DNA from: Lumbricus rubellus
Lineage: Eukaryota > Annelida > Clitellata > Crassiclitellata > Lumbricidae
Reading direction: 5' to 3'
Length of the DNA stretch: 64,000 bases
NCBI GenBank assembly: GCA_945859605.1
Contig: OX243822.1
Location: 2,855,316-2,919,315, forward strand
The notes below the pieces were generated by a model. That model saw nothing but the letters and a program-made list of their open reading frames with translations, had not been told where the DNA came from and searched no databases. The number at the start of each line of letters is the position of its first letter. Within the stretch, counting starts at the first letter, position 1. Below, piece by piece: positions 35,771 through 48,219 of the stretch. Made by a program: the position numbers and the translations under genes.

Positions 35771-36430
35771 AAGTGGTAATAATAATGTTCTAAGTATTCT
35801 TTAACTTTTATCGTCGTATTAACAAAAGGAAACGTAATGGAGTGAAGGTTACCCCATCCGTCTTCTTCTCCTGGCAGATAATAGAGGGTCATTATGAATC
35901 CTTGTCGATAGCTTCGGGGCGTATACGAGGACATTCTAATACCACCCCAATTTCATGGCAATAACCCCTACCAAATAACCCTTATTGACCCTGCGTGTAT
36001 CCTATACCCTACGGCGGCAATCTTCCCAACTCTTTTGTTGACCCTTTATTAATGACCCTCCAGTTAAAGCAGTTTTTCTATCATTTCGAGACCCATCCGA
36101 AAACGGTTTTACCCCGTGTGGTTGATGAGGGGTTGAGGAACCCCTTTCCAAGGGTGCATAGAATGTCTGATGGAATTCCAAAAGGGTAGGGTGTTCTTCG
36201 TGGGGGCTAATACCAATGGCCGTTACAAACCCGCCCGCAGCCCATAGCCATTGTGGCTCCCTCTTGAGTCGACATCCTCACCCCCGAAATTGCGAGTTGC
36301 AATGGGGTGGTTAGGATCAATTTACCCCTATCTTGGGTTTTGGGTGTAATTTACTGGGGAGATAGTTTGCCTCTTTGGGGGAATAGAGGGTGATTAAGAA
36401 CAGTGGCCTGATGGGGTGATTCCAAAACGG
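35771..36430. other. Unexplained strand-asymmetric CCCT/AGGG region
   Basis: 35930-36120 is rich in ACCCT and CCCC words; 36110-36420 is rich in GGGGT and AGGG words. No inverted repeat, gene or known repeat could be aligned by eye. Confidence 0.4.
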
Positions 36431-36479
36431 TCCAAGTGACACCTATTTGCGTAGAAGAGGCATTGTACTACAGAGGGAT

Positions 36480-37040
36480 GTTGGGGGTGATGGATGAGGG
36501 AAAATGGAAAGAGGGGAGGTGGATGGGGAGAGAGAAATAGACAATGAAAAAGACAGCTAAACGGACATACAGAGAGAGAGAGACAGACAGACAGACACAC
36601 AGAGATATAGATGGATGGATGGATGGATGGATGGATGGATGGATGGATGGATGGATGGATGGATGGATGGATGGATGGATGGATGGATGGATGGTGGACG
36701 GAAGAAATAGATAAGATTATGGAAAAGCTGAGACTATAAGATCGGATGTTACGGCGAATAAAGTTCCAACGTACACCGAAATTGGTCCATCTCACACTAT
36801 GAGGCGCATGCAACTTTAGACACCTCCATAACATAAATAAACAGCCTTTAAATATTTCTTTCTGAACAAAAATATACGAATGCACAGAGGGCTGCACGTT
36901 GTTAGTGCTGTTCCAATTGTTTGAAAGACATTTATTATAGCTCAATAATAATTATTAGTAACACCTCACGAAAGAGTTACCAGTATAATTTTTATATACC
37001 AGAAGTTGTTCTTAACGTCATAATGTGTATTGAATTTGAA
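36480..37040. repeat. Tandem duplication, copy 1
   Basis: GGGGAGAGAGAAATAGACAA, the (ATGG)n tract at 36609-36693, GGAAAAGCTGAGACTA, CATCTCACACTATGAGGCGC and AGAAGTTGTTCTTAACGTCA all recur in copy 2. Confidence 0.85.
36609..36693. repeat. (ATGG)n microsatellite
   Basis: About 21 pure ATGG units. Only 5-6 degenerate units occupy the same place in copy 2 (37121-37165). Confidence 0.97.
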
Positions 37041-37510
37041 TCACCATGGGGTGATGGATGGGGAAAACGGAAAGCGGGGAGAGAGAAAGAGACAATCAAA
37101 AAGACAGCTAAACGAACATAGATGGATGGACGGACGGATTGATGGATGGATGGGTGAATGGATGGACGGAAGAGACACATACGTTTAGGGAAAAGCTGAG
37201 ACTAAGATCGGATATTACGGCAAATAAAATGTCCGACGAACACCGAAATTGGCCCATCTCACACTATGAGGCGCATGTCACTTTTAGACACCTCCATAAC
37301 GTAAATAAAGCAGCTTTTAAATATTTTTTCTCGAGCAAAAATATATGAATGCATGCTTAACTACATCGCAATCTGCATAACTTTGTCAGTGTTGCTCCAA
37401 TAATATTTTGAATGACATTCTTAGCTCAACTTGTCACACCTCGTGAAAGAGTAACAGTAGCCTATAATTATGTTTATACCAAAAGTTGTTCTTAACGTCA
37501 TAATGTAGGG
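37041..37510. repeat. Tandem duplication, copy 2
   Basis: Same landmark order as 36480-37040, with indels and a much shorter ATGG tract. Confidence 0.85.
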
Positions 37511-37704
37511 AGCAAAATGGATATATACGTGCACGGGATAATTAAATTATTTCACGAGGGCGTGTGAGCATACTGGAAAAATACATACAACGGGAAGTTG
37601 TTACATCTGATATTATTATTACGATGCAAAGTAAAAAATAATTCTATATCACAGCTCATAAGTCATAACTCCTAAGTCATAACTCATAAGTCATATCGAC
37701 ATAA

Positions 37705-37734
37705 TTATAGTACTACTACTACGGCTGCTGTTGT

Positions 37735-37765
<31 letters not shown>

Positions 37766-37883
37766 ACTGCTATTGCTACTGTTACTGCTACTGCTGCTAC
37801 TACTGTTATTGCTGCTACTACTGCTACTTTTACTGTCACGGCTACTGCTACTGCTACTGTTACTGTCACGGCTACTGATACTG

Positions 37884-37953
<70 letters not shown>

Positions 37954-37955
37954 AA
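37705..37955. repeat. (CTG/CTA)n trinucleotide array
   Basis: CTG, CTA and GTTACTG triplets, ending in about 70 bp of pure (CTA)n at 37885-37953. Confidence 0.95.
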
Positions 37956-38011
37956 TCGCCACCACAGTGCCACTACAACTACCACTGCTACTACTAGAGG
38001 CTCCTGCCATT

Positions 38012-38110
38012 CCTCCTTCCCCTCCTCCTCCTCCTCCTCCTCCTCCTCCTCCTCTTCCTCCTCGTCCTCCTCCTCCTCCTCCTCCTCCTCCTCCTCCTCC
38101 TCCTCCTCTT
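38012..38110. repeat. (CTC)n microsatellite
   Basis: CTC/CCT triplets with two CTT interruptions. Confidence 0.95.
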
Positions 38111-38539
38111 CAATCTGTTCAGCTATTATTCAAACAAGAGGATGCCTTTGAATAATCAAAGGCGCCTCTGCCGACGAGGACAGGTGGTAACATCACGGTG
38201 AACGGTTGCACGAATGCACGATGTGTCGAGAGCGTTGACCAAAGGAACGATGGTCACTGTTGGTCAGCCGTTTTTAATTGACCATACTAATGAATCATGT
38301 CCAGTCTTTGTGTAGTGGACAAGCACTGAATCAAGCAACAATGTCCGGTCAGTCGTCGTCCTAATTATTTTACGTCGTTACGATGTTACAGTGGTCAGTG
38401 AAGTGACCGGACGAAATAAGGGTGGTGGGGGCGGTGTGATGGGTGGGTGGAGGGAGGGGGGGTTGAAGAGGTGAAGGGGTATGTACGGTGTTGATTAGAG
38501 GCCATGCAAGGAAGGAGATTGATGTTGGAAATGTGAGTT

Positions 38540-38830
38540 TGGGGGAGACAGGTAGACACGCAAACGGACAGACGGGCAGGGAGACTGATAGATACATGTA
38601 CGTATACAGTTAAGCATACATGCACATATATTGGCACATATATTGACAGACAGAGACATAGGCAGAAACAGACATACTGACAGATAGTCTGAGATAGAGA
38701 GACAGATAGACTCATGGATGCACAAACAGACGCATTGACAGACACACAGACAGACAGACATACAGACAGACAGATACGAAGGCAGGCAAGCAATGACAAA
38801 GACAGATCGATAATAGACAGACCGTCAGAA
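38540..38830. repeat. Degenerate (ACAG)n
   Basis: Interrupted ACAGAC and GACAGATAG words. The open frames here are artefacts. Confidence 0.8.
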
Positions 38831-38839
38831 AACACATGC

Positions 38840-40545
38840 TAGCTTTAGAAACTTCATCGCTTTCAAATTCCGCGCTTCTCAAAAGAGGAACCTTAGACAC
38901 CCATCTTAAGTATTCACATCTCTGTATAAATGCTCCTCCAACGATTGACGGAACAAGTTATTCTACAGCGTGACCTTACAGCCTTACATCTTAAATTAAT
39001 AATTAATTATCCCAGCAGCGAACTCTAGCGACGAGTCACGACCTAATTATTTTTCATCAACCTTAAACCCCTACGCTATAATAAGCGGCTGACATGCCAG
39101 CCCAGTCCTTGATACCAGTCGATCACTACTCAGCCGATCTTTTCTGTTGCAAAAACATTTCCCCAAGGACTCTGATTTTGATTAAAGCGCATTTTATATT
39201 TTTGTCAAGGACTCAAGGCGTTGTCACCTCCCCCGATTTGCAGCGTACCCCTCTGTCTGCCTCGCCTGAAACCGCTCCAACACCTCCACAGGTTTATGCG
39301 GAAGGGTTTTAGACGGACGGGGTAGACAGCGTGGGAGAGAGGGGGTTCTTGCGTCGTATGCATTTGAAAACATAGTGAGCACGGTGATAGGTGTATGGAC
39401 TTTCCACGCGAGAATGGTGGCGCCGCGTAGCGAATGACTGTAACTGTCCATGCGTTGATTGGTGCTGGCGCCGCGTAGCGAATGGTTGTGAAGCTCGTAA
39501 GTGGGCGCTATTATTATAGTATTATCGAGTTTACAAGAGAGAGAAAATTAAGCCGTGGGCAGCAATGGTTGCACGGGGCTCAGTCAAAAGTAATTTTCGG
39601 GGCAGGTATGCTCGAAACATAACGTCAGCGCAGGCTTAGGAAACTTTAGGTATGTGACGCACAAATGAATTTAACCGCAAAAGGGCGAAAAACATATTGT
39701 GTATGAGGTACTGTAGCGAGCGCTCTATTTATCTCCAAGTCCGTGCTACAGAGTCGGTACTGTAAAAATAACCATTTGATGGCTGAGTTTCGCTTAAGCC
39801 AGGCGGTCCTTACATAGAGCGACTTCAATTAGTGCCCACGATTTTTTTTATGAATAATAATTATAATTATATTTCAATTTAAATATAGTCTTAATAGTTG
39901 CAGTATTGAAATTGCATGATTGCATTAGCAAAAAGTTGGCGTTTGTACAATGAAGCATCTATACAACGGTTAACGTATTCAGGGTTCTTTACTGCGGTCA
40001 AAGTTTTAGGAGGAAACCTTTACGTAGCCGTTATAAATATGCGCGACGTACACTATGTGTACACCGCATCAGTGTTTGGCTGTACGCTGCACCGAATTAA
40101 AATCGAAATACGAAGCAATCGGAATGTTAATAAAGGCTGTGATTTTTATCGGTTGATAGACATGTAGCAGAAGTGAGTGGGGTTTTTCTTTTTTTTATAT
40201 TTCTTATCTGATTCGGTCAGAGTTGAGTGCTTGCTTGTGAAATTTGAGTTCCAGATTAGAGAAAAGCTTTTTGTCGCTGAGAAAATTGTTAACCGACCTA
40301 ATTAAAATCTTCTTATTTTTTGAAATGTTGCTTAAATTGAGGTGTGCAAATTCAAAAGGAGAAGGGCAATTATAGTACACACTGTACAGTGTACACAGAG
40401 TTTAATGTTTTCTTAACAACATGAATATAATATAATCTGATCTATTAATTTTTTGATTCTTTTTCGTTGTCACTCGACTCGACTGTTCTTAAGTTTTATT
40501 TAACGTATTAATATTTCAGAGTATGTTTGCTTGGATTGCTATACT
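38840..40545. other. No gene seen; short direct repeat at 39418-39490
   Basis: GGCGCCGCGTAGCGAATG occurs twice (near 39418 and 39468), flanking a short variable stretch. The 83-codon frame at 39916-40167 shows no recognisable motif or composition change. Function unknown. Confidence 0.4.
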
Positions 40546-40554
40546 GTGCTCACA

Positions 40555-40645
40555 CTCGCGCACGCACGCACACACACGAATACAGTGCCACACACACGCG
40601 CACTCGCACCCGCTCGATCGCACGCACGCACATGCACAGAAGCAT
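40555..40645. repeat. (CA)n / GCAC compound repeat
   Basis: Interrupted CGCACGCACACACACG-type sequence. Confidence 0.8.
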
Positions 40646-40714
40646 ATAAAGACACATTATAATTATTATTATTACTATTATTTTTATTGTCAATTTGTGT
40701 AACTACATAGTAAT

Positions 40715-40930
40715 AATAACGGTTGTGTAGTGGGTATGTTCGCTGCCTTGCAACCGAAGAGTTCCAGGTTCGAATCCACCTCAAGTCACCGCGTGAGGAC
40801 CTTGTGCAAGTCCTTCACTCGCAATTTCTCAGCGCTTCGACGTGAAACTCCGATGCAGTGTCTGCGCTGCAGTCAGGAGCGCCTCTTAGTAAAAAAGCTT
40901 GAAGGGGCGCTTTAACAAGTGTACATATAA
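40715..40930 (+). mobile_element. tRNA-derived SINE, full-length form
   Basis: The A-box region GGTTGTGTAGTGGG and B box GGTTCGAATCC (40768-40778) are followed by the body TCACCGCGTGAGGACCTTG, TGAAACTCCGATGCAGTG and the tail GGAGCGCCTCTTAGT, then TTGAAGGGGCGCT. Same family as 56302-56523. Confidence 0.85.
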
Positions 40931-41009
40931 ATAATAACTTAATAAGTCTCTGTTATTCGATGAAGTTTGGACATTTTCAGTTTTTTATATAAGACACAAT
41001 GGCTTCCGG

Positions 41010-42186
41010 AGCAAATATCTATATAGCTTCTATCTATAACGTTTTGAAGGTGTGCAACGGCACTTGGTTGTTTCAGTTTTAGAACATAGTGTGATAACAA
41101 GGATCATTGGTGTCGCTCTCATCTTCCTTCGACCATGCTTATTAATAATGCATTGCCAAAGTTCAGGCAATTATATAGTAAGTCGACTGAGACAAATACA
41201 TTAACTAGACTGGACGACAATGAGTCGGAATTATTATTGTTTGTCGAGTTCAATACTTATATTTATGATAAAAAGCGTCTTAAAGGTGTCTAAGATAGCC
41301 ATTAATTAACGCTACAGTTTGCAGTGTGATTGATATAAATTTCCTAATTAATGAATGAACTCATGAATGAATGAGTGAATTAATGGATGTATCGGAATCA
41401 TCTCATTCACTCTCCTCTTTCTGCATCTTCTCATCGAACTCTCCGTTCTCCATATTGGTATGACTTATTTGTCCCTCGAGCTAGGACCGCTTTATAATAA
41501 CTGCTCACACTAGATCCTTGGCCATCAAGGGCTGTGTAGTCGGCCTACGTACTTCTTCCTTCAATATTGGCTTGAATGCATCTGTCATCATGAGTCGCTA
41601 GGAGACGCGTTTAATTCCCCTGTCATTCGCCAGCCGTCGCCACCATTAATTTTAACCAAAGCGAAGGCCTCGCTGAATGGCGTTTTTGACCGCATAAAAT
41701 GCTCAAAGCAAAACATCTTTGCTTGAAATAGTTCACGAAAAGGACACCAGGTCCTGCCTTAGTTTAATCCTATTTTTTTTTATCCAGTTGGTTATTTTTT
41801 ATAATATTAGTTTCATTTTAACTACACTGTATGGTATCCAAGAAAATTAGCGTCACCCTCCTTCGTTATTTATGCATGGGACTGGCACTCCTGAAATCGG
41901 CGACGTGTAGCTGCTTAGTAGTTTCCACTGCTTACTTGTATTATAAATAATTTTATATTTTTTTCGCTTAGGCATTCAGACGTTTTTCGATACAGATAAA
42001 TAATTTCGTAATGATATCGTCGTTGGGAAACATATAGTTGTTTGATCAAACTTTTAAAGGTGTCTAATCTTACGCTTGCGACTGTCACTGGCAGACAGCA
42101 ACCTGAGCTAGATCCTGAGAGACTTTCTATAATTATTCAGCCCCCCGAACGGCAGTTTATTCCACGCCACCCCCACCCCTGCACAC

Positions 42187-42256
<70 letters not shown>

Positions 42257-42500
42257 GGATCTCCAGGCAGCGGGGCTAGATTTACTAAATTAAACAATGT
42301 TTAATATTCAAATCACCAACCAACGACACATAATTGAAAAGATGGTTAGTGTATCCCCCTCTATTATTCATGCTTGGGACTTGCACTTCTGAAAACGACA
42401 ATGCGAAGCTGCTTATTAAATTTTTTATTCCACTCATTACCTTGCCGCTTTGACCGTTAAATCACACTTCTATTATAATTATAAAAAATAACGTTGTTTG
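41010..42500. repeat. Three diverged box A / box B module copies
   Basis: Box A near 41020 (TATATAGCTTC ... GTTTTGAAGGTGTGCAAC), 41275 (GTCTTAAAGGTGTCTAAG) and 42030 (CATATAGTTGTTTG ... TTTTAAAGGTGTCTAATC). Box B at 41088-41190, 41838-41895 and 42340-42400. No gene. Confidence 0.6.
42180..42255. repeat. (CA)n microsatellite
   Basis: About 36 nearly pure CA units. Confidence 0.97.
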
Positions 42501-42508
42501 GAAATGTA

Positions 42509-43508
42509 TAGGGTGTCCAATAAGTTCGTGAACGATTTTGCTTGCAGATAGCAGAAAAATTTTGCAACAAACATTAATAATGCTTATGTCATTTGAAAGA
42601 GCTTTATGTCCCGAAACCAAAAAGTGTAAACAGTGTTAATTTTTTGCAACGAGGAAATGACGTCATCAATTTATGCGGAAGGGCTATTTTTAGCGAATTT
42701 CATGCAGTTCGCGATCGTTTTTCGTAAACAAACTTGGGGAAATGGGGAAAATAGCAGACGTTCAGTTGCTCTCGAAAGCTGCTATTCTTGATGAAGAAGG
42801 ATATTCATATTCCGTTATAGGCGAGAAATTAGGATGATCGAAAGGTTGGGTAGCAAAATGGGTTGAAGGAAGCTAGCAAGGCGAGTTAGGCGATCATGCA
42901 CGATGCGGTCGACCAAAGATTTTGACACAGGCTGCTATTAAAATATCAAAAAGGCGAAATACGGACAAGGATTTGAATTGAGACAGATAGAAAAATCTCT
43001 CAAGGCAGGTGGACTGAAAGGCAACAAAGAAACAATCAGAAATTACATAAAAGTGGAGTTGAAGTGGAGAAGTTGGAAACGCAGAAAGGCGCCATTGCTA
43101 ACAGACGCTCAGAGGAAAAACGGTTGTTATTCGCGAGCACATACATCTGCTGTTTCGCGAGCATGGCTGAGCGAAAATATTCCTAACTACATTGAAAACT
43201 GGTCTCCAAACTCTCCTGATCTCTCACCGATTGAAAATCTCTGGAGTATACTCTCAGTCAGTGTCTACAAAGAGCCTGAACCAAATACTCCTGCTCAGCT
43301 AAAACGTCGTTTGCGAAAAGCATGGAATTCGATATCAGTTGAAACTTTGTACAACCTCATCGAATCTTTACCCAGACGAATAAAAGCTGTTATAGCCAGC
43401 AAAGACAACACTATTGCCTATTAAATGGTACAATAATTATTAAATTTTGTTGTGTGTATTTTTTGTAGCAAGCTAACAAAATCGTTCACGAACTTATTGG
43501 ACACCCTG
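42509..43508 (+). mobile_element. Tc1/mariner-type transposon, internally deleted
   Basis: About 32-bp terminal inverted repeats: left AGGGTGTCCAATAAGTTCG then TGAACGATTTTG at 42510, and the inverse ending at 43508. A TA flanks each end. The frame from ATG 42742 begins MGKIADVQLLSKAAILDEEG, a helix-turn-helix-like N-terminus. It has in-frame TGA and TAG codons, a frame change near 42975, and then runs to 43424. The C-terminus has WSPNSPDLSPIENLW, the DDE-transposase signature around the final acidic residue. The segment with the first two catalytic Asp residues is missing. Non-autonomous and dead. Confidence 0.88.
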
Positions 43509-43692
43509 TACATATAATGCGAAGATGCTTGTATTCCACTGATTATTTTTACAGCTGTGGCTGTTGAATGTTGATGTCACCCCAAATTTTTTAAGACATA
43601 TATGAAAATCAATGTTGTTGCGGAAACATATAATATCGTTGATAGCAATTTTGAAGGTGTCTAATTTCAACTCGTTCATTCATCTTGGCATG

Positions 43693-43910
43693 GTATATTG
43701 TATTCTATATGAGCATTTATAAAGCGCCTTTTACAGACTAGCTATTCAGAGGCGCTCTCAGCGTGACAGCCTCGAGGAAATAAAAAACTTAAAGTAGCGA
43801 AAGGCTGAAGATGACACCCCCAATAAGATCTTACTACGGATAGTGGGAGGGAGGTCATTCCACATAGAAGGGCCTATACAACGGCAAAGGCAGGGTGTAG
43901 GGCCATGGCA
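43693..43910 (-). pseudogene. CR1/L2-like LINE C-terminal fragment with tail
   Basis: The minus frame contains GPSMWNDLPPTIRSK, like the WNxLPxxIR motif at LINE ORF2 ends. After the stop comes the tail GAGCGCCTCTGAATAG then AAGGCGCTTTATAAATGC. Confidence 0.6.
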
Positions 43911-43915
43911 GTCCT

Positions 43916-44190
43916 TCACAAGAATTTGTTTAGCGCCCATATAAGTGTCCACTCAGGAGCGCTCCAGACACAACTTCGACCAACGAATACAGTTTTAAGA
44001 TCGCGATAGAACGCATAGGTAGGCCTATGTAGGACGTAGCGCATTCCAGACCACAGGGCCAGCAACAGAGAAAGCACGTCTCTGCCTTGTAGAAGTACGC
44101 CACTGTACGCGCATAAGGAGCAGGAAGTTCGCTTTGTGCAAAAAATGAGGATGAGGATCATGATTTGACTAAGGTCTACGACAACAGAGG
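43916..44190 (-). mobile_element. Dispersed retroposon tail with ~200-bp body
   Basis: Minus tail: GGAGCGCTCCTGAGTGG then TATATGGGCGCTAAAC. The body (CATTCCAGACCACAGGGCC, AGTTCGCTTTGTGCAAAAA) recurs at 50868-51135. The last part (ACGACAACAGAGGCCGTT) recurs at about 62725. Confidence 0.65.
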
Positions 44191-44235
44191 CCGTTACCCG
44201 CAAAAAAAATATTCGGCATATTACAGCACTAATAC

Positions 44236-44390
44236 AGCGTATTTAGAGCTGGATTGACATCATTCTTGCTTGGTCCCGTCTTTCCGAATCCCATATTATC
44301 GCCGCTGCACGCGATAGGAGACAATGGAGAACTCTAGTCAATGCATGTGACCAACCGTCGCGCGGCAACGTCGGTGATTGACATTACATG
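44236..44390 (+). pseudogene. LINE ORF2 C-terminal fragment, copy 1
   Basis: GGATTGACATCATTCTTGC, TGGTCCCGTCTTTCCG, CGCGATAGGAGACAATGGAG. It translates to SWIDIILAWSRLS ... AARDRRQW, the GRPR-SWxD ... RDRxxW tail of LINE polymerases. A shorter piece recurs at 44482-44515. Confidence 0.65.
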
Positions 44391-44789
44391 ACAAGAGACA
44401 CCTTTTTATAGATAAATGTTTTCCGATAACCGTCTCATGCTGCGACCAAATTTGATGGATCGGCGATCGCGGTCATTAAATGATTGACAACATTCTTGCC
44501 TGGTCCCGTCTTAAATGACAAATTTTGTCTAAGCAATTTTAAAACTCCACGACTATTCGCAATCTGAAAGTGACAGACTCCCAGACCGAAGACTAGATGA
44601 ATAGAGGAGGGCGCCGCTAATGACCTTTGTTATCAGACAGTCTACAATGTCGTTTACCCGAAACTTTGCCATTATTCTTATGTTTGTGATGACGTTCTGT
44701 ATAAAAGATGCACCCGCAAACACATGCAAGCACACGACCGAACACACAAACATACACACATCATAATCCGTGTCATGTCATGCGTGGAA

Positions 44790-44995
44790 AAAGCCATCAT
44801 GATGGGTCACGTGGAATGATATCGACGCAAGGGTAGACCGCGTATTAGCTGGATTGACAACATTCTTGCCTGGTCCCGTCTTTCCGGATCCCACTTTCTC
44901 GCCGCTGCACGCGATAGGAGGCAGTGGAGAGCTCTTAGTAGTCCATGCATGTGACCCACCGTCGCGCGGCGACGTCGGTGATTGACATGATAATA
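44790..44995 (+). pseudogene. LINE ORF2 C-terminal fragment, copy 2
   Basis: Same segment extended upstream with a GRPRISWIDNILAWSRL coding track, then SHFLAAARDRRQWR. It ends GTCGGTGATTGACATGATAA, next to the TTAA of the following element. Frame changes are present. Confidence 0.7.
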
Positions 44996-44996
44996 A

Positions 44997-45854
44997 TTAA
45001 CCCTCGAGTGCCCAAGGGGGGGGGGTCCGACCGGACCCCAGGCCTGTTTTTCCTGAATAACTTCTTAAAGGCTAGGGATCTGCCTAAATGCTTTTAGGTA
45101 TTCCTAGAGCAACCATTTGGGCATAGAATGGTATATTTTGCGTGAGTATTGTCCAACCCTACACCCCACAACCACAGCATATACTAAGGGTACCCCATGA
45201 GATGCGGCTGATATTCATACAAGCGCATGGTTACTGGTCAATAACTATTATTTTATACCAGGTGGTGCTATTGTGATATAATATATATCAATCGATTGCA
45301 AATTTAGTTGGGATTACTTACAACTAAATTATATAACGATATTCCAATCCCTTCTCAAGATATCAACATGAACACGCTGGGGTCCGCGCCGGACGTATAG
45401 GCTTTCCTTCGATGAATAACGCAAGCATGCAAGCATAACATACGTATTACGAGATTTTTACACTATTAGTTTACACCAGGTGGTGTTATTGTGCTATGAG
45501 ATACATCAATCGATTGCAAATTCATTTGGGATTACATTGAAATAAATTATATAACGATATGCCAATCCCTTCTCAAGATATTGGCATGAAAACGCTGGGC
45601 TTCCTTTGGTCAATAACGCAAGCAAGCGTAAAATGTGTATCACGAGATTTTACACCATTATTTAACACCAGGTGGTGTTATTGTCATATAAGATACACCA
45701 ATCGATTGGAAATTCATTTGGGATCACATAGAACTAAATTATGTGACGATATTCCAATCCCTTCTCAAGATATTAACATAAAACGCTGGGGTCCGCGCGG
45801 ACCCCCCCTTGGGCCTTCGTGTACCAAAAAATACCTTGGGCACTCAAGTGTTAA
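44997..45854. mobile_element. TTAA-flanked piggyBac-like MITE (858 bp)
   Basis: Left TTAACCCTCGAGTGCCCAAG, right inverse TTAACACTTGAGTGCCCAAG. Near each end is a palindrome of the type GGGTCCGCGCGGACCC or GGTCCGACCGGACC. The inside consists of three diverged copies of about 190-220 bp (ACACCAGGTGGTGTTATTG at about 45250, 45475 and 45667), each ending with ATCCCTTCTCAAGATAT. No transposase. Confidence 0.8.
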
Positions 45855-45990
45855 TATGACTGCACTAGGGAACAGAATTAGTTAAAAACGAGCAAAAAAT
45901 TGGTGCGGACCAAAAAAGTTATAATCACTGAAGAAAGCGTTTCGAAGGTGTGTTACCGAATCTTTTCTTCGATGCAAAAATTACAAATTT

Positions 45991-46120
<130 letters not shown>

Positions 46121-46367
46121 TACAAACGCCCACAGAATATGGACATTGAATAGTGAAGCTGTCAGTGATGATGGGTAGCTGTATGGTGGGCCTAACCAAC
46201 TCTATCTTCCTTGGCCGGGGGTCTCACAAAGACATGTATGCTTCCCTTCCCCTCTTTCCCGGGGAGAACTGTTTTTCCGGGGTTTCTCATTTCAACGCTA
46301 TTCCTTTTCTACTGACGTTTGCCTTCTTACCTTGTTTATTGACCAAACAAGAAGTCGTCATAGTCTT

Positions 46368-46372
46368 CATCA

Positions 46373-46403
<31 letters not shown>

Positions 46404-46415
46404 CGTCGTCGTTGT
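46368..46415. repeat. (CAT/CGT)n tract
   Basis: (TCATCATCG) then (TCG)9. Confidence 0.9.
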
Positions 46416-46644
46416 TGGTCGTAGTTGCGTTTGTTTTTCTGCCATGAGTGCCTGTCAGCGTTTCGAGGAATCTTAGTTTCGCAGGAGATTCGAAGAAGGG
46501 TGTGGTGCTAAATGAGATGCGTGCGAAATAAGTTCCGAGACCTAGAAGGGAAATTGGTTTTTGAATCTCTGTTTTGCTGTTTTCGTTTCGTTTTATCATT
46601 AATTCATTCGTCCATTCATTCATTCAAAATCACTGAAAGTTAAA

Positions 46645-46825
46645 GCAATGTGAAATCACCTAAGTATACCAGCCTTATCAAATCACCCAATTACCAGTCT
46701 TATGAAATTACCTAAGTACCAGCGTTGTCAAATCACCTAAGTAGCCGCGTTGTCAAATCACCTAAGTAGCCGCGTTGTCAAATCACCTAAGAACCCGCGT
46801 TGTCAAATCACCTAAGTACCTGGAT
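46645..46825. repeat. 25-bp minisatellite
   Basis: Units AAATCACCTAAGTAGCCGCG followed by TTGTC. Spacing is exactly 25 bp at 46741 and 46766. About 7 units, decaying leftward (CAGCCTTATC variants). Confidence 0.93.
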
Positions 46826-47300
46826 TTCCCAGTCACACCATGGCAGTCTCATCATTTCCAAGTCGCCAAAGTTCAGACGTATATCATCGTAAACCATGCA
46901 ATCCGCCCAAGTATATTAGTATTGCTAAGAAGTCAATCAAGTACACCAGCAGTTCCAAGTCGTCTGTTAGTTTCCATCTTCGATGGACCACTGGTTGGTG
47001 AGATAACCGTGAGGTGAGCTAATATAGGCAAACCACATCACATTCGTTGGTCTTCTTTTCTCTGTTCATGACTTCTGCCGACTACGAACCCTGTTGCTTT
47101 TGCAAAAACTGTGTAGGGTCATTAGGTCAATTGCATAATAATAATTATAATAATAATTCTGAATTAACTAGCTAGACCAGTTGGACACTAAGTCTGATTG
47201 AATTTCGTGCTTTGCGGATTCGTATATATGACATTACAAGAGAAAGTTTTGAAGGTGTTGCCCGAATGTGCTCTATTTTGGTTATTTATGTGGAATAAGT

Positions 47301-47338
<38 letters not shown>

Positions 47339-47500
47339 CTAACCTATTTCAGGCTGTCTGTTCAGTTAGTAATTAAGAACGGTTTTAATAAATTTTACTA
47401 CATGACTTGTACATGTACAGCGCAGTGCGTTTGCAGGAGCCTCACTAAAGAAAATAATGTTTACATTTGTGTAATGTCATTTGGTGACATCTAACGACTG
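46826..47500. other. No gene seen; one box A
   Basis: Box A-like TATATATGACATTACAAG ... GTTTTGAAGGTGTTGCCC at 47222. (AT)n at 47304-47333. A partial box B at 47495-47550 (GACGTCGCCCACCTTC ... GGACTGGCGCTAC). Confidence 0.45.
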
Positions 47501-47576
47501 CCGTTGACGTCGCCCACCTTCTTTGTTTAGACTGTGGACTGGCGCTACATGAAAACGGTGATGGAAGACTTTAGAA

Positions 47577-47934
47577 CAGTGGTTCCCAAAGTGGTGGTCC
47601 GCGGACCGGCACCGGTCCGCGAAGGTATGATCGCCGGTCCGCAGATAAGAGTTAAAAATAAAAACTGTAATTATTAGTTTATTTCTTTGAAATTGTGAAA
47701 TTATTCGAATTGTTGTCCAAAATTTGTTCAAATTTCTATCCTAATATTTAAAAATTTGAAATAAATCAACGCGCCTTATTTCATATTGCCAGATTTACAT
47801 TTTAGTCTTTTTATAATTTAGGTCGCTTGTTTACCATCGCCATTTAGGCCTAACTAGCCGCCTAAGTTAGCGGTCCGTGAGCTTCACCAAAACTTATTGC
47901 CGGTCCGCGGCCTACTGAAGTTTGGGAACCACTG
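47577..47934. mobile_element. hAT MITE with perfect 8-bp target duplication
   Basis: The termini CAGTGGTTCCCAAAGTGG and (inverted) CAGTGGTTCCCAAACTTC are flanked by CTTTAGAA at 47569-47576 and 47935-47942. The subterminal region has GGTCCGCGGACCGG palindromes. An 8-bp duplication and CAGTG ends define hAT. 358 bp, no transposase. Confidence 0.92.
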
Positions 47935-48219
47935 CTTTAGAAGTAACTATATATTTTAAACATTGGTCTACTGTACATTTCGTCTGTTTGTTCTCATACT
48001 AATAAGACTTAGATTTTACCGAAGTTTGTAAGTGAACGCCTTTTGCTTGCATGGAAATGCATAATATAAGACACGGAGTGTGCGTAAAAGAGGGGTTGTA
48101 AGATTGGCGGCTTCGTATTAATGCAGTAACAATAGTTTGAAAGTGGCACTGCAGCTTGTGATGGTATGCTAATACTACTTTATACAATAAACTGCTTGGA
48201 GTTGACGACTTGCTTGTTA

